Positions 41,131-52,363 of a stretch of DNA of 64,000 nt are shown in pieces. The stretch covers positions 1 through 64,000 of the forward strand of contig NZ_JBQHDG010000022.1 in the NCBI RefSeq assembly GCF_052068095.1, in the 5' to 3' direction. The notes beneath the pieces are model-generated. The model saw nothing but the letters and a program-made list of their open reading frames with translations, did not search any database and was not told the DNA's origin. Made by a program: the position numbers and the translations under genes. Position 1 is the stretch's first letter, and every line of letters begins with the position of its first letter. Source of the stretch: Phytohabitans sp052068095 (GTDB lineage Bacteria > Actinomycetota > Actinomycetes > Mycobacteriales > Micromonosporaceae).

Positions 41131-42062
41131 CCGCCGCAGCCCCCGCCACAGCCGCCGCCGCAACCACCACCGCCGCCGCCGTCGCCGCCGGAGTCCGAGC
41201 CGCCGGAGCTGCTCGAGCCGCTGGAGTCGCCGCCGTAGGAGCCGCCGGTGCTCGCGGACGACGCGTACTGGCGCTGTATCTCCGCCTCCTCGGCGAAGGC
41301 GGCGTCGGCCTGCCAGAGCGAGGCCGCACCGTATAGGCCGACGCCGAGCGCGAGGCCCGCGGCGCCGTAGGTGGCCCAGGCGGGACCCATCGAGGGGGAG
41401 AGGTAGGCGTGCTGCCGCCGCAGCTCCTCCAGCGCCCGCCGGGCGGCCCGCGTGCGGGTCGGCACCTTGGCGAGGAGGGTCAGCGTGACGATCGTCCACG
41501 CGATCAGCAGCACGACAAGGAGGATCACCGGCTTGTCGTTCATCACGCCGGCGACCACCCGCACCACGCCGAGGCCCAGCAGCGCCAGCATCAGGAACGG
41601 CACCGCACGGGCGGCGGCTCGGGCGCCCTCGCTCGGGGCGAGGCCGCGCTGCTGGAGGTCTTCGCGGAGCGAGGTGAGCGCCATCGCCACCCACTGCTGG
41701 TCCGCCACGTCGCGGGCCCGGACGCGCTGGCCGGCGGCGTTGTAGACGGCCTGGTCGAGCGGGGTGGCGCCGGCCGGCATCGGTCCGGAGGTGGTGAGCG
41801 TGCGGCCGGGCCCCACCTCGATCGCGCCGGCGCCCTTGAGGCCGGCCAGGGACGAGTAGACGGCGAGCTTTTCGCCGCCGTTGAGGAACGCGACCTGCTG
41901 GGGGCCGAGCCGGTCGACCGGCGTGTGGTGGCCGGCGAAGAGCACGGCCCGGTGGATCAGCGCGGCGATCACCAGTGCGGCCGCGGTGGCCGCGAAGAGC
42001 GCCAGGAAGGAGGACCCGGGGATCCCCCAGGTGTCACCTTGAGCGGCGAGAACCGTCTGCAT
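41127..42062 (-). CDS. TIGR04222-like membrane protein with C-terminal Cys-Gly tail
   Basis: 311 residues from ATG 42062 (MQTVLAAQGDTWG), chosen because a longer reading would overlap the TetR gene. A membrane segment lies near the N-terminus (SSFLALFAATAAALVIAALI), two adjacent ones around residues 150-200, and a fourth near 235-255. The end is a Ser/Gly-rich stretch closing in GGGGGGCGGGCGGGCGG, with three Cys at four-residue spacing. I recall a TIGR family (TIGR04222) of such proteins encoded next to DUF692. Because DUF692 enzymes oxidise peptide cysteines, this tail is the obvious candidate substrate. Its stop overlaps the DUF692 start (ATGA). Confidence 0.75.
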   Translation of the reverse strand: MQTVLAAQGDTWGIPGSSFLALFAATAAALVIAALIHRAVLFAGHHTPVDRLGPQQVAFLNGGEKLAVYSSLAGLKGAGAIEVGPGRTLTTSGPMPAGATPLDQAVYNAAGQRVRARDVADQQWVAMALTSLREDLQQRGLAPSEGARAAARAVPFLMLALLGLGVVRVVAGVMNDKPVILLVVLLIAWTIVTLTLLAKVPTRTRAARRALEELRRQHAYLSPSMGPAWATYGAAGLALGVGLYGAASLWQADAAFAEEAEIQRQYASSASTGGSYGGDSSGSSSSGGSDSGGDGGGGGGCGGGCGGGCGG

Positions 42063-42084
42063 GCGCTCAGTGTGGACCAAGCTG

Positions 42085-42657
42085 TCACGCCTTACGGACA
42101 GCCTCTTCGACAAGGTCGAGCACGCGCCCGAGGTCGCCCGGCGGGCGACCGGTGGCGAGGTGCAGGACCAGCCCGTCGTACGCCAGCTCGAGGAACTGGG
42201 TCAGCAGGTCGAGCGGCACGTCGTCGCGGAGCACACCGGCCTCGCGCTGGCGGCGGAGGCGCTCGTGGGTGGCGTCGGTGATTGCCTGCGCGCGCTGCGC
42301 CCACCGCTTGGCGAACGCCGGGTCGGTGCGCAGCCGCCGCGACACCTCCAGCTGGCTGCCCAGCCAACCGGCCGTCTCGGTGGAGTCGGCGCGGGCGAGC
42401 AGGTCGCGCATGACCTGCACCAGACCGTTGCGCGCGACGGTCTCCACCATCGCGGCGGCGTCGTCTTCGGCCACGGCGAGGAAGAGCGACTCCTTGTCGC
42501 GGAAGTGGTGGAAGATCGCGCCACGGGACAGACCGGTCTCTTCCTCCAGCCGGCGGACCGTGGCACCCTCGTATCCGTGCCGAGCGAAACAGGCGCGAGC
42601 GGCCGCGAGGATCTCCTGCCGCCGCGCGTCGAGCTGGTCCTGGCTCACTCTCGGCAC
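42085..42657 (-). CDS. TetR-family transcriptional regulator
   Basis: 190 residues from GTG 42657 (VPRVSQDQLDARRQEIL). The helix-turn-helix is VRRLEEETGLSRGAIFHHFRDKESLF, classic for TetR. The ligand domain is unremarkable. It is divergent from the nitrilase gene, with palindromes in the 59-base gap, and lies upstream of, and on the same strand as, the DUF692 cassette (22 bases away), so it could control either. A longer reading to 42726 would cross the nitrilase start and is rejected. Confidence 0.88.
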   Translation of the reverse strand: MPRVSQDQLDARRQEILAAARACFARHGYEGATVRRLEEETGLSRGAIFHHFRDKESLFLAVAEDDAAAMVETVARNGLVQVMRDLLARADSTETAGWLGSQLEVSRRLRTDPAFAKRWAQRAQAITDATHERLRRQREAGVLRDDVPLDLLTQFLELAYDGLVLHLATGRPPGDLGRVLDLVEEAVRKA

Positions 42658-42716
42658 GTGACCGATCGTGTCACGGTGACGGGTGGCGCGGCAATCCGTA
42701 CGTACGGCTTGGTGGC
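42658..42716. promoter_or_regulatory. TetR/nitrilase divergent promoter with candidate operators
   Basis: A perfect 12-bp palindrome CCGTACGTACGG is at 42696-42707, just before the nitrilase ATG. A second candidate is GTGAC-N7-GTCAC next to the TetR start, overlapping TCACGGTGA. Either could be the TetR site; spacing favours the first for repression of the nitrilase gene. Confidence 0.5.
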
Positions 42717-43556
42717 ATGCGACCACTCACCGTAGCCGCCGTGCAGGCCGAGGCGGTCCCCGGCGCCGTGGCAGCCAACGCCGCACAGGCCGCCCGCTTG
42801 GCGGGACTCGCTGCCGACCGGGGCGCCACGGTGCTCGTACTCCCGGAGCTTTTCCTGACCGGCTATCACCCGCCGGCGCTGCGGGCGAGCCCGGCCACGA
42901 CGGACGTGGCGGCCGACGACGGCGGGTGGGTGGCCGACGCGCGCCTCGACCCCCTCCGCGCGGCCGCCGCCGACCGCGGGGCCGTCATCGTCGTCGGCGC
43001 GGCCGTCCGCCGCCCCGACGGCCGCCGCACCTGCGCGGCGCTGGTGGTCGACCGCCGCGGCCGGGTCGCCGCGCCCTACGACAAGCAGCACATGTGCGGG
43101 CCCGAGGAGAAGGAGCTTTTCGTCCCGGGTACGCGGGGCGCGACGCTCGACGTCGACGGCTGGCGCCTCGGGCTCGGCGTGTGCTACGACGGCTGCTTTC
43201 CCGAGCACGCGCGGGCGGCCGCGGTGGCGGGTGCGCGGGGTTACCTGTGCCCGAGCGCGTACCTGGTGGGCTCGGCGCACCGGCGCGACGTGTACTACGC
43301 GGCGCGGGCGCTGGACAACAGCATCTACGTGGTGTTCGCCAACCCGGTCGGCGGCGCGGCGCCGTGGCGCTTCAACGGCGGTGCCGCCGTCTACGACCCG
43401 GAGGGGCGCCCGGTCGCGCGTGGTGCCGACGAGGGCGAGGCGGTCGTGGTGGCGACCCTCGACGCGACCGAGGTCGAGCGGGTCCGAGCGGCCCACGAGA
43501 TGCTCGCCGAACACCGCACCGACCTCGGCGCCGACCGGGTGGTTTTGACTGCTTAA
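42717..43556 (+). CDS. Nitrilase-superfamily carbon-nitrogen hydrolase
   Basis: 279 residues. The catalytic triad is Glu44 (LPELFLTGY), Lys123 (YDKQHMCG) and Cys156 (GVCYDGCFPEHARA). The Tyr-Asp after Cys and overall length fit aliphatic amidase/carbamoylase or Nit-type omega-amidase branches more than true nitrilases. The reaction is hydrolysis of an amide or carbamoyl C-N bond through a thioester. It is divergent from a TetR gene, suggesting substrate-inducible expression. Confidence 0.88.
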   Translation: MRPLTVAAVQAEAVPGAVAANAAQAARLAGLAADRGATVLVLPELFLTGYHPPALRASPATTDVAADDGGWVADARLDPLRAAAADRGAVIVVGAAVRRPDGRRTCAALVVDRRGRVAAPYDKQHMCGPEEKELFVPGTRGATLDVDGWRLGLGVCYDGCFPEHARAAAVAGARGYLCPSAYLVGSAHRRDVYYAARALDNSIYVVFANPVGGAAPWRFNGGAAVYDPEGRPVARGADEGEAVVVATLDATEVERVRAAHEMLAEHRTDLGADRVVLTA

Positions 43557-43560
43557 TCAG

Positions 43561-43648
43561 CGAACTCTTTTCAACGCGGACCGCGCGTTGCTGGCGCCCG
43601 ATTCGACCTTGACCACCGCGGGCCGCAAGGGGCGTTGAAAAAGGTTCG
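43561..43648 (+). terminator. Long imperfect inverted repeat downstream of the nitrilase gene
   Basis: CGAACTCTTTTCAACGC (43561-43577) and GCGTTGAAAAAGGTTCG (43632-43648) pair at all but one or two of 17 positions, enclosing 54 bases that include the short complementary stretch GCGGACCGCGC. It starts 4 bases after the nitrilase stop and ends 65 bases before the HAD gene. A terminator or processed structure is plausible. Confidence 0.5.
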
Positions 43649-43713
43649 TATTGCCTCCCTTGTTTACGATGCGGGTCTGTTCGGGGGTGCGTCCGGTCAC
43701 GTAGGGTGCGCGA

Positions 43714-44379
43714 GTGCCCCTCCTGCTCCTCGATCTCGATAACACCCTGCTCGATCGGGCCGGGACGTTTCGCGCGTGGGCACAAGACTTTCTGGCGGAG
43801 ATCGGGGCCCCGCCGGAAGACCTCCAGTGGCTGCTCTCCATCGACGCCGACGGTTTGACCGACCGGTGGGACGTGGCCGACGCGATCCGTGACCGCTACC
43901 GGCTGCGCGTCTCCTCCATCGACCTCGTCGACGAGCTCACCGAGGGCCTGGTGGAGCGGCTCACGCTCGACCCGTTGGTGGCCTGCGCGCTGCGGATCGC
44001 CGACGACTCGGGCTGGGTGCCGGTCGTGGTGACAAACGGGACGACCCGGCAGCAGGACATCAAGATCCGGCGGACCGGCCTCGACCGCTACGTCGCCGAC
44101 TGGGTGATCTCCGAGGATGCCGGGGTGAGCAAGCCCAACCCGCGCATCTTCGCGATGGCCGCGCAGCGGGTGCGCATGCGCTTGCAGGGTGCCTGGGTGG
44201 TCGGCGACAGCCCGGAGGCCGACATCGGCGGCGCGGCCGCGATGGGGCTGCCGAGCGTGTGGCTGCACCGGGGGCGCAGCTGGATGGAGGAGCGTTTTCG
44301 CCCGACGCGCACGGCCGAGGGCATCATCCCGGCCGTGGCGACGGTGCTGGCCGCGGCCGGGGTAGCCCGGTACGCGTAA
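43714..44379 (+). CDS. HAD-superfamily hydrolase (YjjG/DehII-like)
   Basis: 221 residues from a GTG. Motif I is LLDLDNTLLD (nucleophile Asp7, acid Asp9), motif II VVVTNGTT, motif III GVSKPNPRIF and motif IV VVGDSPEADI. A helical type-1 cap spans about 18-95. This pattern fits phosphatases of the YjjG group acting on nucleotide or sugar phosphates; haloacid dehalogenase activity is less likely because Asp9 is retained. Its stop is three bases from that of the convergent DUF2630 gene. Confidence 0.85.
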   Translation: MPLLLLDLDNTLLDRAGTFRAWAQDFLAEIGAPPEDLQWLLSIDADGLTDRWDVADAIRDRYRLRVSSIDLVDELTEGLVERLTLDPLVACALRIADDSGWVPVVVTNGTTRQQDIKIRRTGLDRYVADWVISEDAGVSKPNPRIFAMAAQRVRMRLQGAWVVGDSPEADIGGAAAMGLPSVWLHRGRSWMEERFRPTRTAEGIIPAVATVLAAAGVARYA

Positions 44380-44382
44380 GGC

Positions 44383-44634
44383 CTACTGCAAGTAACCCTC
44401 TACTTCGGACTTCGGGCGGCTCTGCGTGGCCTCCGGGTCGTGGCCCGCCTCGCGCGCGGCGCGGCGCTGGCGCAGCAGATCCCAGCACTGGTCGAGCGAC
44501 TCCTCGACCTCGCGCAGCCGCGTCCGCTCGTCGTCGGACGAGATCTGGCCCTTCTGCACCTGTGAGCGGAGCCGGTGCTCCTCCTCGACCAGCTTGTGGA
44601 TCTCGGACAGGATCGTCGTGTCTTCCATGACCAT
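44383..44634 (-). CDS. DUF2630 family protein
   Basis: 83 residues (81 if the second ATG is used). It is a charged helical hairpin: ILSEIHKLVEEEHRLRSQVQKGQISSDDERTRLREVEESLDQCWDLLRQRRAAREAG. This is the DUF2630 pattern, conserved in actinobacteria and some other phyla, of unknown function. Its C-terminus (SRPKSEVEGYLQ) is the second conserved block. It follows the AAA+ protease gene on the same strand by 33 bases. Confidence 0.85.
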   Translation of the reverse strand: MVMEDTTILSEIHKLVEEEHRLRSQVQKGQISSDDERTRLREVEESLDQCWDLLRQRRAAREAGHDPEATQSRPKSEVEGYLQ

Positions 44635-44667
44635 GAGCCTACGAGAGTCCGGCGGCCCGCCGGTGGC

Positions 44668-47184
44668 TCAACGCTCGGTAGCCGGGTCGGCCTCGGGCTC
44701 TGTGGCCCCGGGGTCGTCGCCGGCCGCCGGCCCGCCGCCGTTCGGCGACTCGGCGGCCTCGGCCGGCTCCGCCCCGTTCGGGGTCGCGGTGATCGCGGCC
44801 GGCGGGCGCCACGCGGAGTCGGGCGTCGGCGTGGCCGTGGGGACGAACGGGAGCGTGACGCTCACCTTGGCGTGTCCGCGGTGCGCCACGACCGCGGCCC
44901 GGTGGTAGTCCTCGATCTCGCGCAGCAGCTCCTCCCGCTGGTACACCGTGCCGTCGACAAGTGGACCCGGCCGGCGCTCCAGCACCGCCACCACGTCTTC
45001 GCCGGTGAGCGTCTTGTGCGTCTCCAGCGCGTGGGCGAGCGTCAGGATCTCGCGGCGGTTGGCCTTGAGCAGGTCGACCACGCGCTCCAGGTGGGCGGTG
45101 AGGTTGTCTTCGATCCGGTCGGCCAGGGCGCGGCGCGCCACGTCTTCCGGGTCTTCGCGGTTGCCCGGGCCACGGCCGCCGGGCGCGCCGGTGCCGATCT
45201 GGGCCGACGTCGCGTACGACGAGATCGTCGAGCCCATGCCCCAGAAGCCCTCCATCTGCGTGGCGACGATGGTGGCGTGCTCCAGGTCGCCGGAGACGCC
45301 GGAGGAGCTGTCGCCCTCGAAGAACATCCGTTCGCCGGCGAGCGACGCGAGCGAGACGTAGATGTCCGCCTCGTGCTCCGTGCGCCACCGGTTGAACTGG
45401 TCCTCCGGCTTGATGCTCGCCACCATGCCGAGGTACTCGGCGCCCTTTTCGATCGTCGCGATGTCGATCTCCATGTGGTAGCGGGTGCGGTACGCGGCAA
45501 CCGCGTGGCACGCCTCGTGGACCGCGACGGCGTGCCGCTCGCGCTCGATGTACTCGACGTCTTCTGGCGGGCCGAGCTGCTTGAGGCGCTTGGCCTGCAT
45601 CACGTCGCGCCACTCGATGACCTCGCGGTCGTCGCGGATCGCGGTGATCAGCGCCTCGTTGACCAGATCCTTGATCGTGGCGCCGGTGGCGTACGGCGTG
45701 ATGACCGCCAGCTTGTCGATCTGCTCCTCGGTCAGCTCGTGCCGCACCTTGTCGAAATAGCCTTGGTATGTGCGCATCCGCCCGGCCTTGCTCGGGTAGC
45801 CGACCTTGTAGATCCGGTCGATGCGGCCCGGCCGCAGCAGCGCCTCGTCGAGCGCCTCCGGCAGGTTGCTGGCCATCACGGTGAGGATGCGGTACTTCGG
45901 CGGCGGCTTGGGGCGCATGCCGAGCAGCCGCCGCACGTAGCGGTTGACCAGGCCGCGCGGCTTCTTCAGGCCGGACAGCTCGCTGAGCAGGGCCTGTAGC
46001 GTGCCCATGTCGCCGCCGCCACCGCCCATCATGTTGCCCATGACGACCCTGTCGCGCCCGGCGCCCGGCTGGTCCGGCGCCGGGCTGGCGCTGGCCATCG
46101 CCATTTGGGTGAGGCGCCACTGGGTGTCCTTCGAGAGGTACGAGAAGCCGTGGCAGCCGTCGCCGAACACGGCCGGCCGCAGACCGCGCGGGAACCCCGG
46201 CCCGCCCTGCGCGAGCGCGCCGCGGCGGCCCAGCGAGTCGGCCTCGTCGAAGAAGACGATCACCCCGCCGTACCGGAGCGCGAGCTTGCGCAACTTGCGG
46301 AAGAGCGACTTGACCTTGAGGATGCCGACGCCCATGAACATGTTGGTGAAGGCGCCCGGGTCGACGAACACGTACGGCCGGCCGGTCTCACCCGCCATCG
46401 CCTCGGCCATGAGCGTCTTGCCCGTGCCGGGCGGTCCCCACAGCAGGATGCCGCCCGGTACGTAGCCGCCCTTGGCCTCGATCGCGTCCGGCTTCTCCAG
46501 GAAGAGCAGGTTTTCCCGGATGCGGTCGAGCACGTGGTCCTGGCCCCAGACGTCGGTGAAGCGGGTCTTGATGTCGTCCGGGTAGTACGTCTCGATGCCG
46601 CCCCGGGACAGGAACCAGAACAGCGCGACGAACTGGAGGATCAGCACGAACATCAGCAGCACGATCTGCACGATCAGCGGCAGGAACTGCCAGATGAGCG
46701 CCGGTGCCTGGAAGAGCGCAAGGAACGGTGAGGTGTCCAGCGCGGCGCCCGCCACCAGCGCGAACACGACGATCCAGAACGCCCACTTGATGGCCCGCGC
46801 GATGCGGAAGCGGGTCCAGTCGCTGAGCCGCCGGTGGGTGACCCGCTCGATGCCGCCGAAGAAGCGGTGCGTCCAGAAGTGGTGGTAGCCGCTCCACCGT
46901 TCACTGATCAGGAAATGGATCTGCCGGAGCACCTCGATGCCGATGAGCACGAAGATCCAGATCGAGTCGCGCGCCTCGATGCGGGCCGCGTCGTCGAACG
47001 GCAGCAGCGGGTTGTCGGCCATTGCGGCCCAGACCAGGATCAGCCACAGCAGCGCGAGCAGGATGACGAACTTGACCCGGTCCCACATCGGCAGCTTGGG
47101 GCGGGTGGGCCGGCGGTCGTCGCGCGGTCCTTCGTCCGGCGGGCGGAGGCCCTCGACGGGAGCGACGGTGTCCTGCTCTTTCAT
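44668..47184 (-). CDS. Membrane AAA+ ATPase/metalloprotease of FtsH type
   Basis: 838 residues. Four or more membrane segments occupy about 35-195, more than the two of FtsH. The AAA+ domain has Walker A GPPGTGKT (250-257), Walker B VIVFFDEAD (308-316) and the second region of homology ending in LRPGRIDRIYKVG. An unusual ~75-residue insertion follows Walker B. The protease part has HEACH (His556, Glu557, His560) instead of HEAGH, and a late Asp in VSGDLEHAT as third zinc ligand. The C-terminus is Pro/Ala/Glu-rich. It would extract and degrade membrane proteins. It lies 2 bases after the stop of a lipoprotein gene, a likely adaptor or partner. Confidence 0.85.
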   Translation of the reverse strand: MKEQDTVAPVEGLRPPDEGPRDDRRPTRPKLPMWDRVKFVILLALLWLILVWAAMADNPLLPFDDAARIEARDSIWIFVLIGIEVLRQIHFLISERWSGYHHFWTHRFFGGIERVTHRRLSDWTRFRIARAIKWAFWIVVFALVAGAALDTSPFLALFQAPALIWQFLPLIVQIVLLMFVLILQFVALFWFLSRGGIETYYPDDIKTRFTDVWGQDHVLDRIRENLLFLEKPDAIEAKGGYVPGGILLWGPPGTGKTLMAEAMAGETGRPYVFVDPGAFTNMFMGVGILKVKSLFRKLRKLALRYGGVIVFFDEADSLGRRGALAQGGPGFPRGLRPAVFGDGCHGFSYLSKDTQWRLTQMAMASASPAPDQPGAGRDRVVMGNMMGGGGGDMGTLQALLSELSGLKKPRGLVNRYVRRLLGMRPKPPPKYRILTVMASNLPEALDEALLRPGRIDRIYKVGYPSKAGRMRTYQGYFDKVRHELTEEQIDKLAVITPYATGATIKDLVNEALITAIRDDREVIEWRDVMQAKRLKQLGPPEDVEYIERERHAVAVHEACHAVAAYRTRYHMEIDIATIEKGAEYLGMVASIKPEDQFNRWRTEHEADIYVSLASLAGERMFFEGDSSSGVSGDLEHATIVATQMEGFWGMGSTISSYATSAQIGTGAPGGRGPGNREDPEDVARRALADRIEDNLTAHLERVVDLLKANRREILTLAHALETHKTLTGEDVVAVLERRPGPLVDGTVYQREELLREIEDYHRAAVVAHRGHAKVSVTLPFVPTATPTPDSAWRPPAAITATPNGAEPAEAAESPNGGGPAAGDDPGATEPEADPATER

Positions 47185-47186
47185 GG

Positions 47187-47846
47187 TCAGCTCCTCACGG
47201 TGAAGGACGTGACGACCTCTTGGATCTCGTCCATGCGGTCCGCGTAGCAGCCGGCGGAGCAGCGGAGGAAGAGCATGTAGAGAAGACTCGCGTCGTCGTT
47301 GACCAGCGCTGTCAGGTCGAACGTGTGCAGCTGCCCCAGCAGCGCGTAGTTGAAGACGACCCGCACGCCGTGCAGGCCCTTCTCCGGGGTGATGACGTCA
47401 TCCTTCAGCAGCTCGAAGTCGGTCAGCGTCGAGCCCGCCGCCGCGGCCGCTTCACGGGCGTCTTCGGTGACCGGCATGACCGCGTTGCGCAGCGCGTCGA
47501 ACGAGACACCGTCGCTCTGCTCGGGGAGCAGCCGCTCGACCTTCGCCCAGGCCACCGGCTCAGGCGTGGGAAACAGCCCGTACACGTGGGAGACGGCGGG
47601 CTCGTCGTCCGCGTCGTACGCCACGGTCCACATCAGCTGATCGCGGATCTTGGCGGTGGCGGAGTCGGGGTCGGCGCCGGCCGCCCACTGGTCGAGCGCC
47701 TTCTGGTCGACCTTGCTCCAGGAGCTCGGCACCTTGAAGTAGGTCTGCTGCTCCGAGTTCTTGACGTACTCGTACTGGGGGGCGCCGCAGGCTCCAACGA
47801 GCAGCGCGACCGCGGCGAATGGGATTACCAACCGTTTCACCAGCAT
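47187..47846 (-). CDS. Lipoprotein encoded with the AAA+ protease
   Basis: 219 residues. The signal MLVKRLVIPFAAVALLVGAC ends in a lipobox with Cys20. The mature part begins APQYEYVKNSEQQTYFKVPSSWSKVD, resembling PsbP/Mog1-like folds by its 'x-F-x-x-P-x-x-W' opening, and ends DRMDEIQEVVTSFTVRS, which fits the same fold. This similarity is by eye only. Two-base spacing to the AAA+ gene makes a joint role at the membrane likely. Confidence 0.7.
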   Translation of the reverse strand: MLVKRLVIPFAAVALLVGACGAPQYEYVKNSEQQTYFKVPSSWSKVDQKALDQWAAGADPDSATAKIRDQLMWTVAYDADDEPAVSHVYGLFPTPEPVAWAKVERLLPEQSDGVSFDALRNAVMPVTEDAREAAAAAGSTLTDFELLKDDVITPEKGLHGVRVVFNYALLGQLHTFDLTALVNDDASLLYMLFLRCSAGCYADRMDEIQEVVTSFTVRS

Positions 47847-47945
47847 CGCGCCCCCTGTCGGTAGGCCCAGCGTGCTGGTCAGTATGGATCGTTACTGTTA
47901 CGAGACATAGCGTTCGAAGGGATCTATTTGCCGGCTCAAAAGGCT

Positions 47946-47980
47946 ATGCCCCGGCCGCTGTCCACGGCCGGGGCATTTCT
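47946..47980 (-). terminator. Rho-independent terminator after aconitase
   Basis: ATGCCCCGGCC (47946-47956) and GGCCGGGGCAT (47966-47976) form a perfect 11-bp stem with a 9-base loop, 16 bases past the aconitase stop in its direction. A TTTC tract follows on the plus strand, while the minus strand has only CCTTTT after nine bases, so it may serve either direction. Confidence 0.75.
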
Positions 47981-47991
47981 GCTCGTTTAGC

Positions 47992-50769
<2,778 letters not shown>

Positions 50770-50931
50770 GTCGTACTCCCTCCTGCCGTGTCGTCCACTG
50801 ACCAGTCTTTCGCACAGGGGTGCCCGCCGCTGCGGTAAGGCAACCCTTAGAAACCGTACGTCCGTCTTGTTGCCGACCCCAGCCTACCTTGCCGTCGCGC
50901 CGGCGTCGCCCCGGGGTTGTTTTGAAGATTT
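50770..50931. other. Aconitase leader and promoter region
   Basis: Besides the AGGAGGG ribosome binding site of acnA, no promoter hexamers stand out on the minus strand. I see no iron-responsive palindrome such as a DtxR/IdeR box. Element E2 begins right after it. Confidence 0.35.
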
Positions 50932-51437
50932 GAGCTACCCGACGTCCGCCGTGGTCTATGCCGTTGCTCCTGCGGACTCACCGTTCGCTGTTGGTTGCGG
51001 TTACCCCTTAAACCTCTGGACCATCAGGAGGGCGCGGGCGCGTGGTGGGCCGTGCCGCCGTCGGTTTCGGGCGAACGATCATCACGCGGGTCAGGCTGCG
51101 CGGCCGTCTAACGCAGCGTTAGCGAATCGGGTGAGACATAGCGACCAACCACGACGGTCACCAGTCACAGCAACGGATCGTGGTACGGAATTGCCCCCAG
51201 AGGGGCAAACAAATACCACGATCTTTTGAGGCGGCGCCCATCAGGTTTGGACAAGCGGACAAATCAGCGGAGATCTTCCACTACTCAGCGCAACAGCCGG
51301 CCGGCGCGCCCCCACCCCACCTCGCCTGCCACCCATCCTGATGGTCCGGAGGCTTGGAAGGGGTAACCGCGACCCCAAAACCAGGGTGAGGCCGCGGGAG
51401 CAACGGAGAGCGACCACGACGGACGCCGCGGTAGCTC
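50932..51437. repeat. Intergenic inverted-arm element E2 (two ~100-bp A-type arms plus nested hairpin)
   Basis: The left arm (50932-51030) and the inverted right arm (51338-51437) share the 54-bp core plus a GGTTACCCC block and GGACCATCAGGA at the inner ends. Between them is a nested hairpin: GATCGTGGTA (51177-51186) pairs with TACCACGATC (51214-51223), enclosing TTGCCCC (51191-51197) and GGGGCAA (51202-51208), and followed by TTTT. The right arm ends exactly at the TAG stop of the PLP lyase gene. The ~500 bases contain no supported gene. Confidence 0.75.
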
Positions 51438-52351
51438 TAGAAAGGACTCCAAGGCGCGTTGGCGCCGCAGAGGATCAGGCACGGGTGGTCGCCGGGGATG
51501 TCGCCGGCGAGCCAGGCGGCGAACGGAGCCGCCGCCGCCGGCTCGACCGCCAGGCGGAACTCGTCCCACAGGCGGTCGCGGGCGGCGAGGATGCGCTTGT
51601 CCTCGACCAGGGCGAGGTGCAGGTTGGCGTCGCGGAGGATGGCGTACGGGATGCGGCCCAGCCTCGTCGCGCCCAGTGCGGACGCGGCCACCGAGTCGAC
51701 CGGGCTGTCCACGGGTTCGCCGGCGGCGATCGCGGCGTGGAGGCAGGCGCAGTGCTCGGGTTCGACGCCGGCGATCGCGGTGCCGGGTGGGGAGGCCACC
51801 GCGATGCCGGAGATGAGGCCGCCGCCGCCCACCGCTACCGCGACGGTGTCGCATTCGGGGGCTTGGGTGGCGATTTCCAGCGCGATGGTGCCCTGGCCGG
51901 CCACCACGTCCGGATCGTCGTAGGCCGGCAGGTAGCGCAGGTCGTCGCGGGCGGCGTGTGCCCGTGCGGCGGCTTCGGCCTCGGCGTACCGGCTGCCGTG
52001 GTAAACCACGTCGGCCCCGGTGGCGGCGATGCGCGCGGCCTTGTCCGGTGGGACGGTCTCGGGCACGTAGATGGTGGCGCGGACGCCTAGCCGGGCGGCG
52101 GCGGTGGCGACCCCGATGCCGTGGTTGCCGCCGGAGGCGGTGACGACCGGTGCGGCCGCGCCGGAGCAGAGCAGCGCGTTGAGCGCGCCGCGGACCTTGA
52201 ACGAGCCGGTGAGCTGGAGGTGTTCCAGCTTGAAGGTCACCGGCCGTCCATCCACGACGGCGGGAAAGACGGGCGTGCGCCGGATGTACGGCCCGATCCG
52301 CCCGGCGGCCGCCGCGATGTCGCCGGCTACGGGCAGTACCAACTCGATCAC
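51437..52351 (-). CDS. PLP-dependent threonine/serine dehydratase-like protein
   Basis: 304 residues from GTG 52351, chosen because AAGGAG lies 8 bases upstream; the ATG at 52372 and GTG at 52360 lack a suitably spaced site. The PLP lysine is in TGSFKVRGALNAL, the phosphate and substrate loop is SGGNHGIGVA, and the Gly-rich VAVGGGGLISGIA is present. There is no C-terminal ACT domain, so it is not allosterically regulated like IlvA. It could be a threonine/serine dehydratase or a racemase-type fold-II enzyme. It is divergent from the amylase-pullulanase gene, sharing its operator region. Confidence 0.85.
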   Translation of the reverse strand: MIELVLPVAGDIAAAAGRIGPYIRRTPVFPAVVDGRPVTFKLEHLQLTGSFKVRGALNALLCSGAAAPVVTASGGNHGIGVATAAARLGVRATIYVPETVPPDKAARIAATGADVVYHGSRYAEAEAAARAHAARDDLRYLPAYDDPDVVAGQGTIALEIATQAPECDTVAVAVGGGGLISGIAVASPPGTAIAGVEPEHCACLHAAIAAGEPVDSPVDSVAASALGATRLGRIPYAILRDANLHLALVEDKRILAARDRLWDEFRLAVEPAAAAPFAAWLAGDIPGDHPCLILCGANAPWSPF

Positions 52352-52363
52352 TTCAGGCACTCC

